Shown here in pieces: positions 20,761-32,379 of a DNA stretch of 64,000 nt (positions are counted from its first letter, which is position 1; each line of letters begins with the position of its first letter). Origin of the DNA: Pyrus communis (taxonomy: Eukaryota; Streptophyta; Magnoliopsida; Rosales; Rosaceae). The stretch covers positions 17,223,100 to 17,287,099 of the forward strand of contig NC_084816.1 of assembly GCF_963583255.1 (NCBI RefSeq), written 5' to 3'. Under the pieces are notes generated by a model. That model was given only the letters and a program-made list of their open reading frames with translations. It made no database searches and had not been told where the DNA came from. The translations under genes were made by a program, and so were the position numbers.

Positions 20761-21044
20761 TCCAAGGCGAGCATGTAGTAAGGAGGTCAACATATACGTG
20801 AAAGGCCTTGGCCCTGAGCGAGCACTAACACCAGGGTGCAGCAATGATGAGCAGACTACATAAATATAAGCATGCCATAACAATTCAATAATTTTAGTCA
20901 ACATAATAAACTTACCTGCGCATCCCGTAGGATTTAGCATATTTCATAAATTCCGTCATTTCACTAATTCTTATAAACTTTAGTCTAATCCAGGCATATG
21001 TAAGAAATTCTTTTTCAAATGCATAAATGGAAACTATCAATCAT

Positions 21045-21071
21045 TTATATACATATATATATATATATATA
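21045..21071. repeat. (AT)n microsatellite
   Basis: A short ATAT run lies inside the large LTR. Confidence 0.8.
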
Positions 21072-22930
21072 TTTACAACTCCCTAGCACGAATATCGAGA
21101 CATCACAAATGATCGTCACCTAGAACAATTATCAAATCACATCTCAGAATTCTTATCGATAAAACACATAACTTACATAAAACACATCCCCAAAGACGTT
21201 CTAGAATGATTTGTAACCCATTGACCAAAAGTCAACTGTCAGTTAAAGGTCAACAGTAGGGTCCACAACCCTACGTAACTCGATCCGGAAGATTCGCACC
21301 TCAAATTTCCAATTCGTAACTTACCAAGAGTTTCAATAAGCTTTTAGAACAACATCCTAAAGTTTCGGAACGATCCAATGGTCAGATCCCCGCCAATCAC
21401 CAAAATTAAGTGACGGCCGACGTTTAGGTTTACAAACTTAGAAAACCCATCCAGGAAGATCCGTACAATAGATTCCTGACCCATCAGTTCCTAATATCCT
21501 TAAATATTACGTATTATAACGTATTAAAGTTTGGTGACGATCCAATGGTCGGATTGTCGAATCATAAAATGGTCAAGTGTTGTAGTATTCCATTTTAGGT
21601 TCAAACTAACGAACTATAACAAACAGTGATCAAATTGAAATCAGAACATCGAGTTTAACTTAACAAGGTAGCATCGGCTCACTGCCCACAAGCCGCCGCA
21701 CGTGGCGGTCGGCCGCCTCGACTTGTCGAAAAATCGAACAACTCCAAAAATTCCCAAATTTTACAAGAATGAAGATCTCAATGAGTGGAGCAATTTTTAT
21801 ACTGTGGACAAGTCCAATTTGGTCCGAAAAAGCCTCAATTCGCCACGAACTCGCTGGAAACCTTAGAAAATAGTGGTTGTAGATTCGTTGTATCCGATGC
21901 TCTGACGTACCAACCAAGGCTTGAGACTTGTTCCTAGGTTCACAAGGAGTGGAACCATGGTGGTGGTCAACGATGGTGACTGCAGAAACGGCAAAAAACC
22001 GCCGTGGGTGCCCTCGGACTCATCGAAGAAGACGGCATGAGTTTGTCGTGAAATCTCCACTAACTACCGTCAAGTTTATGTGGAATTTGAAGAGGGAATG
22101 TCATTGAGTCGAACGGTGGTGGTGTGAGACTCCAACTCGTCGGAAAACCAACGAAAATGGCGACGGAAGAAGCCGCCAGAAACCGGGTCAAAGGGATCCA
22201 GCCCTGGCTGGCTATTCTCCCCCTTATCTCCTTTCCTTCCTTGTTTTTTTCCTTCCATTGGTCATCTCCTCACCTCCTTCTTCTAGTTGGTCCATCATCC
22301 TCTTTTCGCTCCCTGTTCTCCTTTCCTGAATAGGCAATTCCTTCCCCCATCTCTATTTTCTTCCTCCTCTCATTCGTCTCTCTCTCCCTTCCTCTTCTCT
22401 CAACTAATTTTAAAATAGTAATATAATAACAAAATAAATGTTAAAATAATAATATAATAATTATGAGAAATATATACAATAATAATTAGTAATTTTACAA
22501 AAGTACTTTTCGGATTTGTAGTTCTGTAAAACCTCTGTCATAACCCTGGCTTCGATTTCTCTTGCGCCTACGCATTCGTACTGTCGAGTACTTCGAGAAT
22601 ACGGTAAAGTGATAGCCCATACACATAACGAATGACAGTCAACGAAAGTCATCGATCTCGCCTCTAGTGGCATTTTCGTAAATTCACTCTTTTGAAATTT
22701 ATAAAATTGTAAAATTAGGGACAGGTCGTCACATAATTAATATATTAAAATCAAGAAGAAAAACAAGAAATCAAACATCAAAATATAATTAATAAATGAG
22801 GTAATTAGGGACTAAAATATACTTCAATCTAACACAAGTTTATAGTCTCGAAGGTAGTTCTTCAAGGATTATAATGACATTTTCTAATATTTAATATTGT
22901 GTGGTTGTGTAAATTATAAGTAGAGATTAT

Positions 22931-23105
22931 GAGTAATGCTATATAGACCAATTTTTTAAATCAAATTTGTAAACTAAATGATGTGGTTGTAGATGATTGA
23001 ATTATTAATTAAGTATCGATTAACGTACTTGTTTCTTATTGGTGACACATCATATAACAAACATTCAAGATCTAGATAATCTTTCTTATTAGATTTTGTA
23101 CTACT
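22931..23105. mobile_element. MITE, AGTAATGTTA-type family, left end clear
   Basis: It starts GAGTAATGCTATATAGACC, then AATTTTTTAAATCAAATTTG. This matches the reverse complement of the right end of the MITE at 29211-29374. The right end here is decayed. Confidence 0.5.
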
Positions 23106-24320
23106 TAGAGATTAAGTTATTACCTCCCTACTATAATTGTGATTAGAGACATTAGACATAAGGAGTATCATACACAAAAAATTCCTCAAACTTTTCTCTC
23201 ATTCCATGCCGCACCTCCCTTCTTCTCTCTAAATTTTAGTCTACAAAAAGAGTTTTACTTTTTATTTTATTTTTAACACTTAGGTTAAATAATTCAAACG
23301 AAAATCTAAGTGACGGTCATAATTAAATTACGTGAAGATTTGTGTGCACCGAAAATCTAAGTGAAACTGCTGTGCTGCGTGCTCTTAGGACCTAAGGTAT
23401 AAACTTCCCACGTAGAGCCACACCCTTGAAATCTTGTCATGCTGATCTCAAGGAAGATTCAACGGACCATACTCTATTAGCAAAGCACGAAACACATAAC
23501 TTGCAACTCAGTTTTAAAGAGTTGCGGTTTGCGCACATGTCTAGTTTGGAATTTTAGCACATTTGTTTTCGAATAACGAATAATACTTTTTTAATTATTC
23601 ATTTTTCAATACATTGTATGTTTATGATTTTTTAATAACAACAGCGTAGATAAAATTATTAAACATAAAGAAAGAGACAATTAGAAAAGTTAACCACTCG
23701 TTTGCTTGTTTTTAAAATGACTTAAAATGTTTTTATAGAAAATTTTTGTGGTTATAAAAAACACTTGAAGCACTTTGCATTTTTAAATATAAATAACGAG
23801 AGGTACTTCAAGTGTATTTTAAAGATTTATTTATATTTTATTAAGAAATGTATTTTGAAGATTATTTTTTTTATCAAAAAATAATTTCAGTTATTTTAAA
23901 AATACATTTAAATTAACCTGATATGAGAATGCATGGCCGAATCATTGCTTATATTTATGGGGTTTGGAATAGTTTCAAACTTTGAAAACAGTTATGAACA
24001 GATTCGAAAATCATGGAAAATTTGTTGCCTATTTTTTTGTGATTATAGAATATCCACCTGTGAACTTTTTAAAATCTATTCACAAAAAGTTTACACAATC
24101 TAGTGTGCACAATCTCTAGATTGATAAATATTAATTTTAATTCAAGTTATCCTTTTTTATTTGAACTCTCAAAATGTGCGCTTTAAAGCATCATTTTTGT
24201 CAGTACATATATGATTTTGAAATGAGACATTATTTATATTTTTGGATAAGTTCAGTGACAAAATAGGTATACGAGAAAGTAGTACTAAATATAGACTCGT
24301 TTGATTTTTGTGCTCCTTCT
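23106..24320. other. AT-rich intergenic upstream of the CCCH gene
   Basis: No gene is supported. The stretch around 23700-23910 has CACTTGAAG / CTTCAAGTG arms that could be a decayed fold-back element. Confidence 0.4.
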
Positions 24321-25386
24321 TCTGAGCCTCTGACTAGTTTTTGCTGCAGTTGGACTGAAAGAATTGGTGAGTATTTTTGCATCCACGTTATTTATTCACT
24401 CTGTTGATTCCGTTCTTGCAGAAAAAAAATATTCTAAGCTTTGAATATTTAGGGTTTTCACAAAGATTTTATAGTAAAAATAATGTTTTTGTTGTTTTGA
24501 TAAAGACAAATGTGTTTTGCTTATCGGTTTATCAAATAAATCAACTTTTTTTTTTTTTTTAAATCCCCTCTTAATTATCATGATAACTTCTAGTTTTGTT
24601 TTCGATTATTTTTAACTGGGTTTTTGAGTTGGAAAAGAATTCAACTTCTGAGACTTTTTATGTTTAAAAGTTGCACCATGTCATTTTACTGTCAAGAATA
24701 TTGTTGGTTGGCGTAATGTAATTTTTTCCAAAAAAGGGAAATGATTTTTGGTTCCAATAGTTTCTGTGCTTGAAGACGCACTATATATGCTGTGCAAGTG
24801 CAATCTTTTCTGAAAGGTAAGTTGAATTTTTCCAAATATTCTCTTTGTTTATGGTTTTGGTTGTTCCCTGGGATTAAATATGGAAATTACAATATTTAAG
24901 CATGTTATTTTTATTTAAATCATATTTATGCAGATTTGGAGAAATGTCCATTTCTGGCTCTGCTCTGTTCTCATAATCTTTACAGCTTTTCTATTGTTGT
25001 ATTGGATTATATTTTATTTTAATTTATTATATTTTCCTTTTATGGATGCAAAGAAAAAGGAGGAAAAATCGACAGAAGAGAAAGAAACCTCAAAATCTTT
25101 GGTTCACTGAATCTTTGACATAGTGCTGTTAGATTTTTAGTATTTCTTCACAAATATTAGGGTTTAGATTCTGTATTTTAGTCATATTTCTGTCCGTACA
25201 TCACTGGTATATTGAGAGCATTGATTTTCTTTTATTCGCCCCATTGAAGGGTAATGTTCTATATATCACATATTTTCTCTTGGTTTATGCTTTTATTTTC
25301 TTGGTTATGAATTTCCGGTGTTTTTGGGCATTTTTTCAGAGAGTTGAACTTTGCAATATGTATATTCTTTGGCAGTGAATAGATTG
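24321..25386 (+). other. Probable 5' UTR and leader intron of the CCCH gene
   Basis: GCTGCAG then TTGGACTGAAAGAATTG with a GTGAGTATT donor (about 24348-24375) looks like the end of a 5' UTR exon. TTTGGCAG at 25374 is a fitting acceptor 12 bases before the start codon. Exact UTR exons cannot be fixed without transcripts. Confidence 0.4.
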
Positions 25387-28081
25387 ATGATGGATTTTTC
25401 TGTGTCCACAACCGCTGTTTACAATAGAATCCAGAAACTAGAACCCGAAAATGCCACGAAGATTATTGGCTTTCTTCTTTTACAAGACCATGGCGAGCAG
25501 GACATGGCTCGGTTGGCTATGGCTCCGGAACACTTGATTCACCAAGTGATACTGACAGCCAAGGCTGAACTTCAGCAGTTGGCTACCAAATCAGTGTCAT
25601 CCCCACTTTCACCTTCCTTGAACCGGACAACAGGTGCTTTCACACCATATTCGCCTATTTCGTCTAGGCATTTCTCATCTCCGGCAGCCGTTCAAGTCCC
25701 AACTTCATTTTGGGATCGGCAACTAATTGATAGGCACAGCCCGGATTTTATGCCATTGGGTTGCCCTGACTCTATTGCTGTGCTGCAAAACCAGGCTCAG
25801 TTTTTGAGTTTGGAGGATCAAATGGAATCAGTTAATTCTGGGATTTCAGGATTCTCTAACGATTACTTTTACAGGGATGCTGAAATGTGCAGCTTAAGTG
25901 CTAGAAATGGTAGAAGGATTTCAAGCCTCGGTGATTTTCCAGTTAAGATATGTCACTATTTCAATAAGGGCTTTTGTAAGCATGGAAGTAGCTGTAGGTA
26001 TTACCATGGACAAGTGATTTCTGATAGCTTCTATGGAAATGATGGCCTTAATGATGATCATGTTTTGTCACCGGGGTCTCGTGAGAAGTTGGAGTGGGAA
26101 ATCACTGAGCTTCTTCGATCAAGAAGAGGGATTCCTATTTCAATTGCTTCTCTGCCAATGATGTATTATGAGAGATATGGAAAATCTCTTCAGGCAGAAG
26201 GCTACCTAACTGAAAGCCAGAGACATGGCAAGGCTGGTTACAGTTTGACAAGGCTTCTCGCTCGACTTGGAAACAGTATTCGGCTGATTGACAGGTGCAA
26301 AATTTGGCCCCTTTTCAGTGTTTTGTGATTGATTGACTGATAGTCTTTCAGATATTGGTACATAACCAGTGCCTTTGTGTTACTTACAGGCCTCATGGGC
26401 AGCATGCTGTAATTTTGTCGGAAGACTCTGCAAAATACATGGAAAATCAGAATGAGAAAGGTGGTCCTGGTCCTATTGTTAGTGGTTCGCGACAAATTTA
26501 TCTAACGTTTCCATCCGAGAGCACTTTCAGTGAAGATGAAGTCTCAAACTACTTCAAGTTAGTCTAATTTTCGGATTTCTCTTTGAAACAAGGATTTCAA
26601 GCTTCTTTAGGTATATATTTTCAGGGTTTAATAGTTTTCTCATTTTGCTGGTTTTCCTTGCAGCACTTTTGGTCCTGTTGAAGATGTAAGAATTCCATGC
26701 CAACAGAAAAGGATGTTCGGGTTTGTAACCTTTGTCCATGCCGATACTGTGAAAACAATTTTGGCAAAGGGAAATCCGCATTATGTTTGTGGGGCTCGTG
26801 TTCTCGTGAAGCCTTATAGGGAAAAATCAAAGCTTGTTGATAGGTAAATTTTCCTATTGTTATGTTTAGATTTGTATATCCTAAGTCAAACTTCTCAAAG
26901 TAATCAGTGGAAACTGTAATATGAAAACCTCCATGAGATTTTGTATAACCGAAATTGTGATAAGATTTTTCACTCCATATATATCCAACAGTTCGTAGAA
27001 TTCTTCAATACAGTTGGTAAAGCTGTCTTTAATTCTCTACTTGTGAAATAGCTTGCATTATTGCAAATACTTTTCTTGCCTCTAAGATCTTAGCTTCAGT
27101 TAAAAGGATGCTGGAAGGCCTTTTTTTCTCTTCCGTGTTAATGACCCTCTTTTTCAATTTCACATGTCTTTGCTTTGTGCAGAAAGTACCAAGAGAGAAT
27201 GGAACCTACAGCATATTATTCTCCACACTATACGGACATGGAATCCGAGTTCTATTCGAGTGAGTAGTACCTGAAATTTCTCAAATCGTCAAAACAATAT
27301 AGGTTTATGCTTATACCGACCTTACATATGGTGACAATAAATTCTTTTAGATTTTTTTGCGATATTTGGTTATTTGCTTTTATTTTATTTAATTCTTTTA
27401 TCAAATTAATTGCGTATTTTGTTCAATTGGTGACGGAGTACTTATTTTTGCTAATGCACAAATTGTTTTAGTGTCAAGAAGCAGTGATAACTCTAGATTG
27501 TTAAGGAAGAAGCTTTTGGAGGAACAAGAATATGCACTTGAAATTGAGAGGAGGCTGGCAGAGCTGCGTTTTGTGCAAAAGCCTGTGGCCAGTCAGCCGC
27601 AATCCAGTTACTTCATGGATGGGCTAAAAGTATCAGAAGGTTTGTAATTCATTTCAAGTCTTTAAGTTGTCTGCAAGCCATTTTTCTTCTTTTACCATTT
27701 TAATTTAGTACTCCATGTTTTTCTTTCTTCTTGGTATATTTCTTATTGTTGTAGTGCATGCAGATAATTTCAACTTCCCGTCTGCAGAATGTTTCAATAA
27801 TCTGTTGTATGCTCTAAACAGTGGGTCTACAAGTGATGATAAACCCAAGCATACAGATACCAATTACACTGACCATGATAGGTATATCATGTTTGATGAG
27901 TTAATTTTCTTCTTCCGATGGAAGGTTTTAAATCTTCGCATTGTTCTATTTATCGTCTGTCAATGATTGTTCGTGTTTGTATTGGTTTTCTGACAAGGGG
28001 GTGTCGTTGCTTCATTTTCCCTTTCATTTTTGTGGCAGTCAAGGACTTAATCTCCCGGATAGCCCGTTTGCAACCCGATAG
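25387..28081 (+). CDS. CCCH zinc-finger protein with LOTUS/HTH and RRM domains
   Basis: Seven coding exons join in phase with GT/AG introns: 25387-26294, 26390-26557, 26664-26843, 27183-27259, 27472-27639, 27764-27881 and 28039-28081, giving 553 residues. The start is [20 protein letters not shown], next to a leader-intron acceptor. The N-terminus (about residues 1-60) is the conserved [20 protein letters not shown] block. One C-X7-C-X5-C-X3-H finger ([20 protein letters not shown]) lies near residue 200. An OST-HTH/LOTUS-like block ([20 protein letters not shown]...) spans about 235-300. An RRM (QIYLTF...[10 protein letters not shown]...MFGFVTF) spans about 340-410. A charged coiled-coil-like segment ([20 protein letters not shown]) follows. 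This order is that of the Arabidopsis C3H18/46/53-type RNA-binding proteins; an RNA-binding role is inferred from family. No defects are seen. Confidence 0.92.
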
Positions 28082-28460
28082 CTAGTGGCATTTGAACACT
28101 CATATAGTTTCAGCAACGCGAAGATTATAGAGTTAGGTAACGGTTCAAATGCGACATTTTTGTTTGACAACATAACCTTCTTTCGTTTTCTTTGGCTTCA
28201 TCAACTTTTTGGCAAAGTTTCCTGCAAGTACATACTGCCTACAGAAGAAACATTAGATGACATTCCTCCCTATCACACACGGGTTGACGGACATAGTAAG
28301 GAAGAATTCCTCGATACGTAGAAGTATATGCAAGAAAGATTTACAGTTTCTTAGTGTTAAGTCACAGAAATAAGGCATGAAACTGATATTTGTAAGTGTC
28401 TGATGTAATATTTTAGTCTTTTAGTTGAACAAAGGATCTTCGAATATTTCACGGTTTCAG
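28082..28460 (+). other. 3' UTR of the CCCH gene
   Basis: Sequence continues past the TAG with AATAAG and TGTAATATTTTAG-like signals around 28370-28420. A 78-codon ORF at 28085-28321 here has no recognised content. Confidence 0.4.
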
Positions 28461-29210
28461 GAGGTTTTATATTTGTTAAAATCTGTGTCACATTGAGCAA
28501 AAATGAAATTACCTTGAACTATATGTCAGCTAGAAAATATACCAATTGTATAATTTCAATCAAAGTGGGTAGTTATATTTATTAATTAATTATTTTATTG
28601 CTGCTGAAATGTTTTATTTTTATTATTTTTTATGCTCTCGTTGAACTTGAAGCTCCTCATTTATAATTGCTGCATAGAACAAAACAAAGAGTGGAAGTGT
28701 GCTTTTAATTTCAATTAATTTCCATGAATTCAAGGTTTGCATATATTTTTCATTTTTCTGTATTTTAGGCGAAGATTGCATTGTCCTTTAACAAATTGTA
28801 CTTTTACTTGAATGTGTTAATTGGGAAGATGAAACTGCAGTATCTTACCACATGACATTGCTTGGTTTGGAGAGAGCGCGGTCTTTGAGACTTCCACACC
28901 TTGGGATCATCAACACTTTTTTTCAAGATAAATGTTCTTCTAATGTCGAGGAACATGGTGTATTGGTTTATGTATTTTTGTCTAATTAGAGTTTTATCTC
29001 AAAATTCAAAATTTGTGGAATATTGTTTTTTGAATTTGTCACAACGCAAAGTAATAATTCTTTTAATATATATGTGATCATAATTTTCTTGTTATTTGTG
29101 ATTACTGTGTGTTTTATAATACATGATAAAAAAAATCTCTGTTGATGTGTTTTATGGTTTCGACAGAGTTACACAGCCAATGGAAGGATCAAATCATAGG
29201 CCTCTTCGGG
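28461..29210. other. AT-rich intergenic
   Basis: I see no gene or clear repeat. Confidence 0.4.
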
Positions 29211-29374
29211 GAAAATGTTAGAGAGATTAATTATTTAAATTGAATTTTATAAATTGTATAAGTGGGGTTGTGGATTATTATTTAAGTATTGATTAGTGTA
29301 CTTATTTTTTATTAGTGACATATCACATGGTTTACAAATTTGGTTTAAAAAATTGATCTACTTAACATTACTCC
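29211..29374. mobile_element. MITE (AGTAATGTTA family), copy with both ends
   Basis: The left arm GAAAATGTTAGAGAGATTAA and the reverse complement of the right arm (GGAGTAATGTTAAGTAGATC) stay similar over about 40 bp. The centre has ATTAGTGTACTTATTTTTTA and a TATCACATGG phrase typical of the family copies here. Confidence 0.65.
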
Positions 29375-29378
29375 TTCG

Positions 29379-29532
29379 CAAAATGAATACAAATTTTTAA
29401 ACCAAATGATGTGTCATCGATAGAAAATATGCACATTAATTGACATTTAATTAATAATCCAATCATCAACAATCAAGTCATTTGATTTCCACAATTTGGC
29501 TAAAAAATTTGGCCTCCTTAACATTACCCATG
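29379..29532. mobile_element. Second MITE of the same family, opposite and adjacent
   Basis: The right end CCTCCTTAACATTACCC reads as GGGTAATGTTAAGGAGG on the other strand. The left end AATTTTTAAACCAAATGATG is truncated. It directly abuts the previous MITE. Confidence 0.55.
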
Positions 29533-29535
29533 CAA

Positions 29536-31163
29536 AATTATACGTCAAAATCATTCGAATCTAATTAAACTTATTTCTTAAACTCATATCTTTGAGTGGG
29601 AGTTGTTCATAGCTAGGGTGGTGATTTTTCTGTTTTTGGTGGTTTTTGTCCACTGGTCAAGGAAATATAAGGAGGAATCTTAAATGTAACTTATAGTAGT
29701 GCTTTATTGTCAATGCTTGCAAGATCATCAATGGGTTGTGTGATGTTTTCCTCTTGGTGCTTTTCTGTTAGATTTACAATTAACTTTCAAAATTAAGTTC
29801 TTGTGAATGTTATTTTTTCAGTCATTTGAATGTGGCTAATCCATATCCTCTGGCTTACATTTAACATGTCTACATCGTGCACGTTATTGATTGTTCTTAA
29901 GAAAAGTTTCATTTGATTTTTCCCAAAGTAATGCTTAGTGGAGTAGAACTCACCTAGACGTGGCACATTTTTTCCCTCATCATTGATTTACTTGATCATT
30001 TATACACGCGGTGACAAGTAAGAACTTCTTTTTTTCCAAGTTTTACAAAAACCAACATGCACAAATGAATATCGAGCAAGAATACTGCATTCTTAACAGT
30101 TTTTTTATTTTCTTTATTTTTTTATTTCTAGTTATTAGATTGAATCTGCATTTCTGTTAACACATCGAAGACAACAAACATAATTAAATAAGAGTGATAA
30201 CTAAAAAAATTCGTGTATTATTTAAATAAAAATCTCAAAATATCTATAACTAGTAATAAAAATGCTGAAAGCAAAGATATGGAAAGGACAAACCTGCAGT
30301 GTCCTTTGTCTCATTCACTGTCTCTTCCTTCCACTGCTAAATTTAGTTTTCCGAAATAGACATTCACAAAATTATATTGAGGGTCTTCTATGATCTGAAT
30401 AAGCAAACCGACCCTGGAATCGATAACGTGCAAGCTTCTGCCCACAGACTGGATCAAATGCCCGCAAGTTTCGTTAATACAATTACGTTGGAGGAGGACT
30501 TCACAACCAAATGCCAATGCAATATGGTTGTATTATTAAAATCCTTAAATTGTATTCTCGCTTTTGTGATGGCTGGATGTATTTTTTGTGAGTATTGAGT
30601 TATGCGTTCTAGTCTTTAAACGATTAGTCATGTTTCTATTGAAAAATAATAACATTTAGGTTCATTTTTATTGTTTGGGATTGGGCATTATCCCATCCAA
30701 ATTAGGGTTTCTTTTGCTCTCTATAAATATGGCCTGTAGTTTAGTATGAGAACAAGTCAATCGTTTCGGCAATCTTGTTTACTTGTTTTCCGTTAATAAA
30801 GTAGTCTTCATAGTTACATTTCGTTTGTTTATTTTCAACTGCTCCTTTGCGATGACTTTATGTGGTCTCATTCAATTTGTGTGTCCGTAAAACTTAACTC
30901 TAGATCAATTTCCTGGTCACAAGAACAATATGCTCAATTGACATCTCTATATTTGTATGTGTTGACCAATAAAATACTATATCTTTTTTTTTTTTTTTTT
31001 TTTTTTTTTTTGTAAAAAAAAATTTAAGTAAACGGTTTCAAAAAAGGGTAAAGATTATATGGAAGCCAACTGTGAGATCATGAGTTGAGGTCATATAATT
31101 CTAGGGTTACAGCCAGCCAAAAGCTTGTGATGTAAGAAAGCAAACTATTGTATGTTATTCAGT
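29536..31163. other. Intergenic; possible LTR-promoter remnant near 30.7 kb
   Basis: Around 30660-30830 there is CTCTATAAATATGG, a following leader-like stretch and a TTAATAAAGTAG signal, as in a copia LTR, but ends cannot be set. A 29-base T run starts at 30982. A minus-strand 68-codon ORF at 30311-30517 is not recognised. Confidence 0.3.
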
Positions 31164-31168
31164 ATTTA

Positions 31169-31781
31169 TGTAACATCCCACATCGTCCAGGGGTGAGGAT
31201 CTTGAAAGCCTTATATGTATATTCTCATCTCCACCTAGCACGAGGCCTTTTGGGAGCTCACTGGCTTCGGAGTTAAGTGAGTTCGCGCGAGAGCAATCCC
31301 ATGATGGGTGACCCACTAGGAAGTTCTCATGTGAGTTCCCAGAAACAAAACTGTGAAGGCATGGTCGGGGCCCAAAGCGGACAATATTGTGCTACGGTGG
31401 AGTCGAGCCCAGGATGTGACAAATTGGTATTAGAACCAATCCCTGGCCGGATGTGTGCCGACGAGGACATCAGGGCCCTAAGAGGGGTGGATTGTAACAT
31501 CCCACATCGCCTAAGGATGAGGATCCTGGAAGCCTTATATATATATTCTCATCTCTACCTAGAATGAGGCATTTGGGAGCTCATTGGTTCAGAGTTCATT
31601 GGAACTCCGTTAAGCGAGTTCGCACGAGAGCAATCCCAGGATGGGTGACCCACTGGGAAGTTCTCGTGTGAGTTCCTAGAAACAAAACTGTGAGGGCGTG
31701 GTCAGGGCCTAAAGAGGACAATATCGTGCTACGGTGGAGTCGAGTCCGGAATGTGGTGGGGACCCAAGCCGGGATGTGACA
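31169..31781 (+). mobile_element. Complete Cassandra TRIM element
   Basis: Two LTRs, 31169-31421 and 31493-31781, both start TGTAACATCCCACATCG and end GATGTGACA. Between them are a primer site (TGGTATTAGAACCAATCC, 31425 on, like tRNA-iMet) and a purine tract (AGAGGGGTGGA, 31481-31491). A perfect 5-bp duplication ATTTA flanks the element (31164-31168 and 31782-31786). No coding capacity is present, as normal for terminal-repeat retrotransposons in miniature. Confidence 0.95.
31570..31675 (+). promoter_or_regulatory. 5S-rRNA-like domain of the Cassandra 3' LTR
   Basis: The segment has CATTGGAACTCC, GTTAAGCGAGTTCGC (A-box region), GAGAGCAATCCCAGGATGGG and TGACCCACTGGGAAGT (IE/C-box region), collinear with plant 5S rRNA. 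Such domains are described in Cassandra LTRs and contain the internal Pol III promoter. The 5' LTR copy lacks about 12 nt around GGAACTCC. It is not a functional 5S gene. Confidence 0.85.
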
Positions 31782-31961
31782 ATTTAGGTTCAACAAACCG
31801 ATGGGACGTCAATTTAGGCTAATCAAACGAGCAGTTAGTAAAAAATCTACTACGGGCTCTTTTGGAAGTGCTATTAGGTTCAACAAATCGATGGGAAAGC
31901 AATTTAGGCTAATCAAATGAGTAGTTAGTAAAAAATTTACTACAGGTTTGTTTGGAAGTGC
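31782..31961. repeat. 90-bp tandem duplication next to Cassandra
   Basis: The phrase GGTTCAACAAAYCGATGGGA recurs at 31787 and 31877. The rest (AATTTAGGCTAATCAAA, GTTAGTAAAAAAT, TTTGGAAGTGCT) is repeated in the same order. Confidence 0.85.
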
Positions 31962-32140
31962 TTTTAAAATAACTAAAAGGGCTTTTGGTAAAAATGTTTT
32001 GAAACTTCAATTGGATCTTGACAAAGCACTTTAAGTGATTCTTGCAAGAAGCACATATTTGGTGCTTCTTCTTGGAATCCAAAATTAATTTCACCAAAAA
32101 CGCTTTCAGTCATTTTAAAAGCACTTACAAACAAACCCTA
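31944..32140. mobile_element. MITE with ~45-bp inverted termini
   Basis: The left arm GGTTTGTTTGGAAGTGCTTT and the reverse complement of the right arm GGGTTTGTTTGTAAGTGCTT continue to match through AAAATRACTRAAAG. It is about 197 bp. GGGTTTGTTTG-type ends suggest a PIF/Harbinger- or hAT-derived family. Confidence 0.7.
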
Positions 32141-32190
32141 AATTTATTATAGTTAAGGTGACAACCAAATTGTGTTCTCAGTTGTATTAT

Positions 32191-32369
32191 TTTTTTTTTT
32201 TTTTTTTTTTGAACAAATGATATTATTTATAATAAGGGGAAGGGGTGGGCTTAACTTTACAATGGGCTAGTAATAATGTGGTTTAAATTCGCCTTTGGCG
32301 AGAATCGAACCTAAATCTCTCACTTACAAGTGAAGAGGAATATTATTAGACCGTAGTATTAAGTGACCG
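32191..32369 (-). mobile_element. tRNA-derived SINE
   Basis: On the minus strand it reads from a TACTACGGTCTAATAATATT head through a box-B-like GGTTCGATTCTC to a terminal A tract (T run on +). A ~10-bp duplication flanks it: GTTGTATTAT at 32181 and GTTGTATCAT at 32370. Three more copies occur in the window. Confidence 0.8.
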
Positions 32370-32379
32370 GTTGTATCAT

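Larger units (their letters stand above)
19968..22733 (-). mobile_element. Large solo LTR / LARD-like element (~2.77 kb)
   Basis: The minus strand begins TGTGACGACCTGTCCC at 22733 and ends CGGGGTGTGTCA at 19968. The flanks CAATT (19963-19967) and TAATT (22734-22738) agree at four of five bases, consistent with a 5-bp duplication. A GCGCAAGAGAAATC-like block next to TACGAATGCGTAGG is shared with the LTR at 38.3-39.5 kb. No gag or pol is visible inside. Confidence 0.6.

Noticed and set aside
28085..28321. 78-codon ORF right after the CCCH gene
   Set aside because: It falls in the likely 3' UTR and has no recognisable domain.
31570..31675. A 5S rRNA gene
   Set aside because: The 5S-like stretch lies inside a Cassandra LTR, is diverged at its ends and has no terminator or tandem 5S spacer context.
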